Assembly (NCBI RefSeq): GCF_015207665.1
Contig: NZ_JADEWL010000024.1
Location: 1 to 64,000 of the forward strand
Direction: 5' to 3'
Length of the DNA stretch: 64,000 bases
DNA from: Plectonema cf. radiosum LEGE 06105
GTDB taxonomy: Bacteria; Cyanobacteriota; Cyanobacteriia; Cyanobacteriales; Nostocaceae
The notes below the pieces were generated by a model. That model did no database searches, was not told where the DNA came from, and was given only the letters and a program-made list of their open reading frames with translations. Each line of letters opens with the position of its first letter. The stretch's first letter is position 1. The position numbers and the translations under genes are program-made. Shown here piece after piece: positions 55,042 to 63,448 of the stretch.

Positions 55042-55112
55042 CAGGTTAAAGGTTAAAGGTCAAAGGTTAAAAATTACTGATAACTGATAACTGTCCACTG
55101 TCAACTGTCAAC
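55038..55112. repeat. Tandem GTTAAAG and ACTGATA/ACTGTCA repeats before recF
   Basis: Two short tandem repeats (GTTAAAG units, then ACTGATA / ACTGTCA units) fill the gap between the P-type ATPase and recF up to 7 bases before the ATG. Confidence 0.75.
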
Positions 55113-55118
55113 TCCTTT

Positions 55119-56252
55119 ATGTTTCTCAAAACCCTGACTCTCCGACATTTTCGTAATTATAAAAATATTCATGTAGAGTTTACTGCTCCAAAAACAATTT
55201 TGGTCGGTGATAATGCTCAGGGAAAATCTAATTTACTCGAAGCTGTAGAGTTATTGGCGACTTTGAAAAGTCATCGTACAAATCGAGATAAAGATTTGGT
55301 CAGGGATGAGGAATCTTTAGCTCAGGTTGGTGCTAGTTTAAAACGAGATACTGGAGTTAGCGAACTTATTTTAACTTTACGTCGCAATGGTCGCCGTACT
55401 GTTAATTTAAACAGCGAAAATCTTCGCCGTCAGATGGATTTTCTCGGTGTACTTAATGCGGTAGAATTTTCCTCTCTGGATTTAGATTTAGTACGGGGTA
55501 GTCCCGAAAGTCGTCGCAGTTGGCTGGATACTTTATTAATTCAACTCGAACCTATATACGCCCATATTTTGCAGCAATATCAAAAAGTGTTGCGACAGCG
55601 TAATGCTTTTTTGAAAAATAATTTGGAGAATTTGTATGACAAGTCTCTACAATCCCAATTAGCTCTGTGGGATACTCAATTAGTTACCACAGGTACGCGG
55701 GTAATTCGACGACGAGAACGTGCTATACAGCGACTCGCTCCAATTGCTAAATTATGGCACTCTCAAATAAGTGGTTCTACTGAAAATCTTCAGGTGAGTT
55801 ACGCACCGAGTGTACCTTTGTTAGAAAGTCATCCACAACAGGTACAGCAAGCATTTTTAGAGAAAATTCAACAGCGAGCGGTTGCTGAAATGCATCAAGG
55901 TACTACCCTTGTCGGACCTCATCGAGATGAAGTGGAATTGACAATTAATCATACTCCCGCACGTCAGTATGGCTCGCAAGGTCAGCAGCGAACTTTAGTG
56001 TTAGCCTTAAAGTTAGCAGAATTACAGATGATTGAAGAAGTTGTCGGAGAATCACCCCTGCTTTTACTCGATGATGTTTTGGCTGAGTTAGACCCCTCAC
56101 GTCAAAATCAATTGCTTGATACTATTCAAGATAGATTTCAAACTTTAATTACTACTACTCATTTAGGTTCTTTTGATTCTCAGTGGTTAAATTCCTCGCA
56201 AATTCTTACCGTTAGTGGAGGAAATTTATCAGCGAAAGCGAATGTTTTGTAA
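55119..56252 (+). CDS. recF: DNA replication and repair protein RecF
   Basis: A 377-residue SMC-like ATPase that helps load RecA at gaps through RecOR. It shows Walker A GDNAQGKS (30-37), the N-terminal signature LTLRHFRNYKNIHVEF, the ABC-type signature SQGQQRTLVLALKLAEL and Walker B LLLLDDVLAELD. The final TTTHLGSFD is the family's D-loop/H-motif region. Length is usual. It stands apart from dnaN and gyrB, as is common in cyanobacteria. Confidence 0.95.
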   Translation: MFLKTLTLRHFRNYKNIHVEFTAPKTILVGDNAQGKSNLLEAVELLATLKSHRTNRDKDLVRDEESLAQVGASLKRDTGVSELILTLRRNGRRTVNLNSENLRRQMDFLGVLNAVEFSSLDLDLVRGSPESRRSWLDTLLIQLEPIYAHILQQYQKVLRQRNAFLKNNLENLYDKSLQSQLALWDTQLVTTGTRVIRRRERAIQRLAPIAKLWHSQISGSTENLQVSYAPSVPLLESHPQQVQQAFLEKIQQRAVAEMHQGTTLVGPHRDEVELTINHTPARQYGSQGQQRTLVLALKLAELQMIEEVVGESPLLLLDDVLAELDPSRQNQLLDTIQDRFQTLITTTHLGSFDSQWLNSSQILTVSGGNLSAKANVL

Positions 56253-56786
56253 TTCAAAAAAAATTCCCAAAATTCCCAAAATTCCCAAAAATTAATAAAC
56301 CTTAACATAGTAACAAGATTATTCCATATTTTAAACAAAGTAATTACTTTGTTTTACTGTGATATAATGTTAAAACCTTAATCAGCTTAGATTTAGATTA
56401 AAAAGATATTTTAAAAGTCAACACAATCTCAGTTTTCTAGTTCTAAGTTAGATAAGTTGGATATTTAGGTTAAGTATTAAGAATAGAATATAATTAATAA
56501 TATATTCTTGATATAAGCAACAAATATTATTTGTAGAATACCTCTACAGATAGATGCAAAATTTAAAAATAATTTATCTAATTTTAATTTAAATAAACTT
56601 TTTCCGTCTGGCTCTAGTTTGCGAGTCTTAAAGAATTGGAAGAGTTAGTATTAATCATATTATAGAATGATGTGATATCAGTCATTGCCAAGACGGTAAA
56701 ACAGCAAGAAAATAATAACTGGTAATCAAAACAACTGACTTTTAAAACGGTAAAGGTAGCTCGTATTAGTAATCAGAATTATTTGA
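56253..56786. other. Intergenic region between recF and the PEP-synthase-like gene
   Basis: A 534-base A/T-rich gap. It begins with three AATTCCCAAA units (56266-56295), and no gene, hairpin or transposon end is seen in the rest. Confidence 0.5.
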
Positions 56787-59177
56787 GTGGATAAACTTTA
56801 CTGGCTGAACGAAATAAAACCATCACATCGCACTCAAGTTGGTGATAAAGCCTTGAACTTGAGTATCATGATGCAGCATGGGTATTCAGTAATACCCGGA
56901 TTTGTAATTGCAGCAAATATTTTGCATGAATATTTGGAAAAGGATTTGGCTTCTCAAACCTTAGTTGCGGAATTAGCTAATTCTTCCTTGCATTTGGATG
57001 TTGATAATTGGCGACAATTACAGCAAGTAGCTTTACACTTACGTCAAGAAATTATTAGTTCAAATTTATCTGAAAGCTTAATTAATACAATCAATTTAGC
57101 AGTAAAATCCTGGGAAACTCCATATTTAATTTTTCGTCCAACGGTTGCATTACCTTATGATTTAGATAATAGAGAAAATATTTCTGGATTGTATGAATCT
57201 GTATTTTGTCGTAATGAAGAGAAGGAAATAGCCTTAGCTTTAAAGCGTATTTGGAGTCAATTATTTAGTGCTAAAAGTCTGCTTTATTGGCACAAGTCAA
57301 AAATTGATTTGCGTTCGATTAATTTAGGCGTTTTAGTACAACCAGTCAACAATATTATTGCCAGCGGTTGTTTAAATGCAAATTCCTCTCGATGGGAAAT
57401 TCAAGCAACTTGGGGGTTAGGAGTTGCAATTAACTGGGGTGAAGTTCAGCCAGATGTTTATTATGTAGAACCCAAAACCGGCACTTTATCAGAGCAACAT
57501 TTGGGTAATAAAATATTAGCTTATCGTTGTGAAAATGCGGCGATTAACGAAGCTTATTGGGAACACCGACAAACATCAGTAATGACGGTAGAAAGGACTT
57601 GTTTACAAGTATGTATCTTAGAAGAAGAAAAACAGCAACAGTACGTATTATCAGAACCACAATTGCAACAAATAACAGAGTTAGCAGGTAAATTTGTTGG
57701 TCAACTTGGTGAAGAATACTCAGTAAATTGGACTTTTATTCAAGAAGCAGATTCCATTAAGCTATACCTAACAAAAGTTAGTAAACCGATAAATATAAAT
57801 AGGTTGTCTCGTAATTCCTTGATTAAGGGAATAGGAGCAGCAACCGGGCAACAACAGGGTAATGTTCTGATAATTGAAAATTCACAACAAATAATAGAAC
57901 AACTACCAAAAGGCATAATTTTAGTAGCATCTGTAATTACTCCCGATTGGTTGCCAGTGCTGCAACAAGTAGGCGGTTTTATTACAGAAAAAGGTGGTTT
58001 AACTAGCCATGCTGCAATTATTGCTAGAGAATTGGGGATTCCAGCAGTAGTCGGGGTTAATAAAGTAACAAAACTTTTTCAAAATGGCGATCGCATATTA
58101 ATTGATGGTGATAGTGGAGAAATCCATCAGTTGGCGAAGGATACAGGTGAAGAGCATATTCATAATCTCAATATGGAGGATGTTTCAACTTCCTGTGCAA
58201 GAGCAACTGAATATCCTCCATGGGTTTCTTCTCTCCCTTCAATTCCTCATACATCCATAAGCCTACCTATGACTACCACCCAATTGCTGGTGAATTTAAG
58301 TCAGCCTACCATGATAGACAAAGCGCTTTCTTTTCCGGTAGATGGTGTGGGATTATTACGTTCGGAATTGATGGTATTGAGTATACTCAATCGGCAAAAC
58401 CCTTATACATGGATTAAAGACGGCAGGGGCGAAGAATTACTAGATTTATGGACAAAAAAAATACTCGATTTCGTCCGGGCATTTTCTCCTAGACCAGTTT
58501 ATTATCGTTCCTTAGATTGGCGAACCCAGGAACTACCAAGTCTTCATCACGGTGGAGTAGAAGCAGCCGAGCCACAAACAGCGCTAGGTCAACGTGGTAC
58601 TTTTAGCTACTTGCTAAACTCCGACGTATTCGATATGGAACTGACAGCACTTTCTCATGTACAGCACGCAGGCTATCATAATATCCGTTTAATCTTGCCT
58701 TTTGTTCGCACTGTGGAAGAATTTGCTTTTTGTCGTCGCAAAGTTGAGCAAGCAGGGTTAACCGACATAGCAGAATTTCAATTATGGATTATGGCAGAAG
58801 TGCCAAGCGTACTGTTTTTACTACCAGAATATGTAAAAGCAGGAGTACAAGGAATTTCCATTGGTACAAACGACTTAACTCAACTATTATTAGGAGTAGA
58901 TAGAGACCAAGCAGTTTTAGCAAAAAGCTTCGATGAACATCATCCAGTGGTAATGGATGCTATATCTCGACTGATTGAAATGGCAAGAAAAGCAGGTATT
59001 CCTTGTTCCATTTGTGGGCAAGCACCGGCATTGTATCCCGAAATTATCACAAAATTGGTGGAATGGGGAATTACTTCTATATCCGTCGAACCAGAAGCAT
59101 TGCAGCGGACATATCAAGCTATTTTACGCGCTGAACAAAGTTTGCTCTTAGAAGCAGCCCGTCGTCAACTACGGTAA
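56787..59177 (+). CDS. ppsA: Phosphoenolpyruvate synthase-like protein
   Basis: A 796-residue three-domain enzyme, close to the 792 of E. coli PpsA, which converts pyruvate, ATP and water to PEP, AMP and phosphate. The N-terminal ATP-grasp domain starts VGDKALNLSIMMQHGYSVIPGFVI. The swivelling phosphohistidine domain has His408 in GGLTSHAAIIARELGIPAVVG. The C-terminal PEP-binding barrel has GVGLLRSELM, GTNDLTQLLLGVDRD and catalytic Cys743 in CSICGQAP. The ATP-grasp part is less canonical than in textbook PpsA, so a related PEP-utilising function is possible. The start is GTG 56787. Confidence 0.8.
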   Translation: MDKLYWLNEIKPSHRTQVGDKALNLSIMMQHGYSVIPGFVIAANILHEYLEKDLASQTLVAELANSSLHLDVDNWRQLQQVALHLRQEIISSNLSESLINTINLAVKSWETPYLIFRPTVALPYDLDNRENISGLYESVFCRNEEKEIALALKRIWSQLFSAKSLLYWHKSKIDLRSINLGVLVQPVNNIIASGCLNANSSRWEIQATWGLGVAINWGEVQPDVYYVEPKTGTLSEQHLGNKILAYRCENAAINEAYWEHRQTSVMTVERTCLQVCILEEEKQQQYVLSEPQLQQITELAGKFVGQLGEEYSVNWTFIQEADSIKLYLTKVSKPININRLSRNSLIKGIGAATGQQQGNVLIIENSQQIIEQLPKGIILVASVITPDWLPVLQQVGGFITEKGGLTSHAAIIARELGIPAVVGVNKVTKLFQNGDRILIDGDSGEIHQLAKDTGEEHIHNLNMEDVSTSCARATEYPPWVSSLPSIPHTSISLPMTTTQLLVNLSQPTMIDKALSFPVDGVGLLRSELMVLSILNRQNPYTWIKDGRGEELLDLWTKKILDFVRAFSPRPVYYRSLDWRTQELPSLHHGGVEAAEPQTALGQRGTFSYLLNSDVFDMELTALSHVQHAGYHNIRLILPFVRTVEEFAFCRRKVEQAGLTDIAEFQLWIMAEVPSVLFLLPEYVKAGVQGISIGTNDLTQLLLGVDRDQAVLAKSFDEHHPVVMDAISRLIEMARKAGIPCSICGQAPALYPEIITKLVEWGITSISVEPEALQRTYQAILRAEQSLLLEAARRQLR

Positions 59178-59251
59178 TTGCTAATTTGGCAGACTACAAG
59201 TCGAAATTGGTTTAAATCAATTTAAATTTATAACTATTTTGGTTTATTCTT

Positions 59252-60523
59252 TTAACACCAAATCCCCACAACTTTACCCTTTAACTCTTCTCCCAACCAC
59301 GGTGTATTACTTGATAAACTATGCAAATTTTTGCTCTCAACTTTCCAAGTTTCCTGGGGATTAAATAAAGTTAATTCTGCTTTTTCCCCAACTTTAATGT
59401 TACTCGGACTTTGTTTCAAACATTCTGCTGGATTGGTAGAAAGTGCTTTCCATAATTCTAAAGCTGTAAATTCACCTGTTTCTACTAAATTTTGCCATAA
59501 CAAAGGTAATGCTAACTCTAAACCGATGGCTCCTGGTGGTGCTTGAGCAAACGCTACGGTTTTTTCTTCGTAAGTATATGGTGAATGCTCGATCGCGATC
59601 GCATCTATTATTCCTTGCTGCACTCCCCGACGCAATGCCATCATGTCTTCTGAATTTCCCAGAGGAGCCTTTAAGTTTAACGAACTATTATAACTTTTAA
59701 CTGCTTTTGTGTCAAGTAAAAGATGCATCCAAGTAGTACTAGCGGTGACTGGTAAACCTTTGGATTTAGCCTCAGCGATGAGTTGTACGCTACGAGCGGT
59801 AGATACACGCATGATGTGGGTGGGGGTAAAAGTAGCGGTGACAATTTCGAGTAAAGCAGCGATTGCGGAAGTTTCCGCAGCTACGGGGATTCCTGGTAAA
59901 CCCCATTGAATCGAATTTGCACCCTCACGCATCACTCCATCAGAAGAAATATTGCGATCGCAACACCAAAAGGCTGCGGGTTTTCTTAAGGGTTGTAGGT
60001 ATTCTAAGACTCGACGTACCAAGGCTAAATTATTCAAAGCGTCACCATCAGCGAAACCGACTACTCCCGCAGTTTTTAAATCGGCTAATTCGGTGATTTT
60101 TTCACCTTTGACATGGTGTGTAATTGCACCCCAGATATTGAGAAGGGGGAGAGGGGATAATTGGGAAGCTTTACGAAGTTGATGTAATTTTGCGACAACA
60201 GCAGGATTATCGATGGCTGGAGATGTATCTGGTAAAAGAGTAATTCGAGTAAAACCACCAGCACAAGCAGCTTTGAGAAATGATGTCAGAGTTTCTCTTT
60301 CTTCAAAACCCGGTTCCCCAGAATGACTGTATAAATCGACTAATCCAGGTCCTAAAATTAAAGATTGACAATCACGAATAGAAGTATTTTCTGGGATATC
60401 ATAAATTTTAATTTTATCATTAACTGAACGAATATAACCGTCCTCAATCAACACATCACAAATTTCGTCAGTTTTAGTTAAAGGGTTGATAATTCTTACT
60501 TGTTGTAACAGTTCGATTGTCAT
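59252..60523 (-). CDS. pyrC: Dihydroorotase-family protein, probably non-catalytic
   Basis: A 423-residue class I dihydroorotase-like protein: a small beta domain around a TIM barrel, with GPGLVDLYSHSGEPGFEERE and APPGAIGLELALPLLW as family marks. The metal and substrate residues are largely changed. The D-x-H-x-H-x-R motif reads DLYSHSG (Tyr65, Gly69), the HVSTA histidine is Arg239, PHH reads WMH (Met266), and the D-H-A-P aspartate is Glu312. It may therefore be a structural partner of aspartate transcarbamoylase, like the inactive PyrC' of some bacteria, rather than the working pyrimidine enzyme (inference). Start ATG 60523. No other pyrimidine genes are near. Confidence 0.85.
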   Translation of the reverse strand: MTIELLQQVRIINPLTKTDEICDVLIEDGYIRSVNDKIKIYDIPENTSIRDCQSLILGPGLVDLYSHSGEPGFEERETLTSFLKAACAGGFTRITLLPDTSPAIDNPAVVAKLHQLRKASQLSPLPLLNIWGAITHHVKGEKITELADLKTAGVVGFADGDALNNLALVRRVLEYLQPLRKPAAFWCCDRNISSDGVMREGANSIQWGLPGIPVAAETSAIAALLEIVTATFTPTHIMRVSTARSVQLIAEAKSKGLPVTASTTWMHLLLDTKAVKSYNSSLNLKAPLGNSEDMMALRRGVQQGIIDAIAIEHSPYTYEEKTVAFAQAPPGAIGLELALPLLWQNLVETGEFTALELWKALSTNPAECLKQSPSNIKVGEKAELTLFNPQETWKVESKNLHSLSSNTPWLGEELKGKVVGIWC

Positions 60524-60531
60524 GATGGAAG

Positions 60532-60654
60532 TTGATGGTTGATGGTTGTTGGTTGTTAGTTGATGGTTGATAGTTGATGGTTGATGGTTGTTGGTTGTTG
60601 GTTGATGGTTGATGGTTGTTGGTTGTTGGTTGATGGTTGATGGTTGATGGTTGA
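60532..60654. repeat. Tandem heptamer array (TTGATGG/TTGTTGG)
   Basis: About 17 units of TTGATGG, TTGTTGG and TTGATAG immediately upstream of the dihydroorotase-like gene. Same family as 1056-1129. Confidence 0.9.
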
Positions 60655-60883
60655 TATAGCAATCCGAATTGAGATGTGAGAAAATACGTAGATTAAAAGT
60701 TAGTAATAGAGGTTATATTTAAATCACTTCTGGCGACTATAAGTCGCGACTACACAGGTAAAACCCTTATGGTGCGCGTTTTTTTTTTATAGAGTCCACG
60801 CAGGTGGACTTAGGAATGTGTAGTAGCGGTTTTAACCGCCAGATTATACATAAATTTCTCACAAGTCATTTAGGATTGCTATA
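60655..60883. repeat. MITE-like element C with about 30-bp inverted ends
   Basis: The left end TATAGCAATCCGAATTGAG then TGTGAGAAAA, and the right end whose complement reads TATAGCAATCCTAAATGAC then TTGTGAGAAA, are imperfect inverted repeats. Inside are a second pair (TCTGGCG/CGCCAGA) and a GTCCACGCAGGTGGAC hairpin. It has no coding capacity; it shares the GTGAGAAA end with repeat A. Confidence 0.8.
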
Positions 60884-60926
60884 GTTGTTGGTTGATAGAA
60901 TGTATTACACCTTTAACCTTTAACCT

Positions 60927-62255
60927 CTAACCTTTAACCTTTATATTGATTGCTTGTACTACAGGTGAACCATTTTTACCTTTCGGGTAATCAATTACAT
61001 TTAAACAACAATTACTCTGACGGAAATTCCAGAAATATTCTGATGATAATCCTAAAATATGACAAAGTAATATTTGATTAGTAACTCCATGAGCAACTAT
61101 TAATATAGTATTTAAATTATTAGTGAATCCGGTATCTAGAATTGATTCATAAACTTCTATTGTACGTTGCCAAACTTGTTGTAAACTTTCACCATTAGGC
61201 ATCTTAACTTGTTCTGGTGTTTCGTACCATTGCTGTAATGCTCCGGGGAATTCTTGCTCAATTTCTGTTTCTGCTTTTCCTTCCCAAAGTCCGTGAATTA
61301 TTTCTTTAAATCCATCATTTAATTCTAAGTTAACACTTGGATGATGCTGTAAGATGATTTCTGCTGTTTCTTTTGCACGTAATAAAGAACTACTAAACGT
61401 TTTGTCAATAGAAACATCTTTGAAAAATTCAGCTACTTTTTGAGATTGTAATTTACCATTTTCATTTAATGGAATATCAGTTTGTCCTTGATATTTATTT
61501 TGTTGATTCCAATCAGTTTCACCATGACGAACTAATAATAATCTGATTCCTTGATGATTCGGACGTAATGAGGGTAAAAGTTCCCCCATATGTTGAGTTT
61601 GATTGAATGATTCTATTTCAACTTTTTCTGGGTTTAAATTACCATTACTATTCTCCGTAAAATTGAGTATATTAATGCAACAATTAGATTGGTGAAGATA
61701 CTGCATATAACCGGGATAAATATTATTTGCAGCTTGAATTAAACATCTATTTATACAACTATGAGCGACTACAAGTATGGTTTGATTTTGATGCTGCGGT
61801 AAGATTTCTTGCCAAAATTCCGTTGCTTGTTTGTATAATTCCAAAACCGGAAAATATTCGACGGTTGTTTCACCATCTAGAATCAACATCCGTAATTTAT
61901 CGGGATTTTCTTGCCAGATTTTATGCTCTTCGGGAAACTTTTCCTTAACCTCTGAACTGAGCATTCCTTCCCATAAAGGTAGATGAATTTCTTTTAATTT
62001 ATCAGTAATTTGAAGAGGGGGAATATTCTCTAAATTAGCATTGAGTTGGTGATGAATAATTTCTGCGGTTTGTTTTGCTCTTTTGAGGGGACTACAATAA
62101 ATTGCATCAAATGATATACTACTGATTGCTCTACCGACTGTTAACGCATCATTCCGACCTTTTTGAGTCAATTCTGATTCGTCTAAATGTCCCTGAATCC
62201 TTCTCACGGTATTGTAAGTGCTTTGACCGTGACGTACTATGATTACTCTTGTCAA
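60927..62255 (-). CDS. Two-domain histidine phosphatase (phosphoglycerate-mutase-like)
   Basis: A 442-residue protein with two complete histidine-phosphatase domains in tandem. Domain 1 (about 1-215) has VRHGQSTYN and VVAHSCINR; domain 2 (about 230-440) has VRHGETDWN and IVAHGVTNQ. Both end with a similar YFWNFRQSNCCLNVIDY / LHQSNCCINILNF segment, so it arose by internal duplication. Such cyanobacterial proteins are annotated as phosphoglycerate-mutase-like or phosphoserine phosphatase; the substrate cannot be told. The start is TTG 62255, supported by AAGGAGG seven bases before it. Confidence 0.9.
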   Translation of the reverse strand: MTRVIIVRHGQSTYNTVRRIQGHLDESELTQKGRNDALTVGRAISSISFDAIYCSPLKRAKQTAEIIHHQLNANLENIPPLQITDKLKEIHLPLWEGMLSSEVKEKFPEEHKIWQENPDKLRMLILDGETTVEYFPVLELYKQATEFWQEILPQHQNQTILVVAHSCINRCLIQAANNIYPGYMQYLHQSNCCINILNFTENSNGNLNPEKVEIESFNQTQHMGELLPSLRPNHQGIRLLLVRHGETDWNQQNKYQGQTDIPLNENGKLQSQKVAEFFKDVSIDKTFSSSLLRAKETAEIILQHHPSVNLELNDGFKEIIHGLWEGKAETEIEQEFPGALQQWYETPEQVKMPNGESLQQVWQRTIEVYESILDTGFTNNLNTILIVAHGVTNQILLCHILGLSSEYFWNFRQSNCCLNVIDYPKGKNGSPVVQAINIKVKG

Positions 62256-62326
62256 TTTTACCCCTCCTTTCTCTCAAGGAATAATTTTACTGTAAAGTGG
62301 CTAATAATGGAAAATTGGTTGGTCAT

Positions 62327-62355
62327 AGGGAATAGGGAATGGGGAATAGGGAATG
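62327..62355. repeat. Tandem GGGAATA/GGGAATG heptamer repeat
   Basis: Four 7-bp units in the gap between the phosphatase gene and the small gene at 62474. Confidence 0.75.
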
Positions 62356-62473
62356 GTTTTATAACTGAGTGGTAATTACATAAATAGGACTTAAGTTATT
62401 ATTTGTAAACGTAAAAGTAATTTACATATTTTTTGTCATAAAATATCAGATGAAGAACCAGGGTATAACAATC

Positions 62474-62665
62474 ATGCACAAAGAATATATAGAAGTTTTA
62501 GAAGCATTAATTGATAAATTGACATTATCCACTGTTTTAGAAATGTTAGAACGAATATGTCACAAAAAAGCAGAAAATCTCAGAACTCACTGGGAAGATG
62601 AAAATTCAGCAAAGCTTTGGGAAAAAGCTGCTAGACAAGTAGAGCAGATAAATATTGATGTTTGA
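62474..62665 (+). CDS. Small hypothetical protein (63 aa)
   Basis: A 63-residue acidic/basic helical protein (MHKEYIEVLEALIDKLTLST, then VLEMLERICHKKAENL) without signal peptide or membrane segment. ATG 62474 is taken as the start; ATG 62450 in frame would add eight residues. The even mix of charged and Leu/Ile residues suggests a real two-helix protein rather than a chance frame. No family is recognised and no operon partner is present. Confidence 0.55.
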   Translation: MHKEYIEVLEALIDKLTLSTVLEMLERICHKKAENLRTHWEDENSAKLWEKAARQVEQINIDV

Positions 62666-62825
62666 TTTTTGATTTTTGATTAAATAAATAAATTTAAATA
62701 CATTTAAATAAATTTCACAAAATTAAAACCCGTAAAAACGGGCAAATTTACTATTATTGGAGCTAAAAAGGTTCACCTAGGAAATATTGTTATTTGCTAT
62801 TTGCTATTTGCAATTCTCAGTTTTC

Positions 62826-63197
62826 TTATCTATTAGTGTTAGTCAAATCAAACTGTACCTGTAATCCGTCATTACCATTAATATTTTGTTGTCCCGGTTG
62901 TAATAAAACGGGTGTATTGCGTATTTGAACTTGTTCTCCAGTTGTGTTGTAATCAGGATTAGAGAATATATCTTCCTCTACATTATTATTCACAGGGGTT
63001 GCAGTATTGGGTTGATAATTAAAAAACATCGAGAAATCTTGATTGGCTGTTCTTTGATTGATTCCAGTTAATGAATCACCAGATAAAGTATAACCTTGGA
63101 CATCACTATTTATCGAAGATTGGGCGTTTACGGGATTGGCAATAGTTGCTAGAGTTACGACTACTCCTAAAGCAGCCAGAAAGTTAATTTTCAACAT
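62826..63197 (-). CDS. Small secreted protein of unknown function
   Basis: A 123-residue protein with a clear signal peptide (MLKINFLAALGVVVTLATIA, cleavage near VNAQS). The mature part is about 98 residues, rich in Asn, Gln and Thr, without cysteine or a known motif. The Asn/Gln content suggests an extracellular or sheath-located protein. It precedes, in the opposite sense of the map, the fasciclin-domain gene; both are on the minus strand 251 bases apart and may be functionally related, but no direct evidence is seen. Confidence 0.65.
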   Translation of the reverse strand: MLKINFLAALGVVVTLATIANPVNAQSSINSDVQGYTLSGDSLTGINQRTANQDFSMFFNYQPNTATPVNNNVEEDIFSNPDYNTTGEQVQIRNTPVLLQPGQQNINGNDGLQVQFDLTNTNR

Positions 63198-63448
63198 TTT
63201 TGCACGCTCCTATAATGTCTGCGATGATTTGTTTCTAATCAATTTGTCATTTATCGCTATCATTATATGCAACTCTATATTGAAAAAACCTAGTCAATAT
63301 ACCTATTTTCTCAAGCTATTATTTACTTCTAGAATTAAAATACTTAAAATCATAGAAGCTTAATTATCAAAAAATTTTCTGATTCTAAAATAAAATTAGT
63401 AAAAGGTTAAAAATGTTAACATTCTCAACCTTTTACTATTATTTATTC
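63198..63448. other. Gap between the secreted-protein and fasciclin genes
   Basis: A 251-base A/T-rich gap between two minus-strand genes. AAAAGGTT and AACCTTTT at 63400-63434 form a short terminator-like hairpin after the fasciclin stop codon. Confidence 0.45.

Larger units (their letters stand above)
60524..60926. other. Repeat-filled gap between the dihydroorotase-like and phosphatase genes
   Basis: A 403-base gap almost wholly composed of heptamer repeats (60532-60654), a 229-bp miniature element (60655-60883) and AACCTTT repeats up to the stop codon of the phosphatase gene. No gene is present; the open frames simply translate the repeats. Confidence 0.75.

Noticed and set aside
60474-60662. 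Minus-strand frame with QPSTIN-like repeats.
   Set aside because: Pure translation of the TTGATGG heptamer array.
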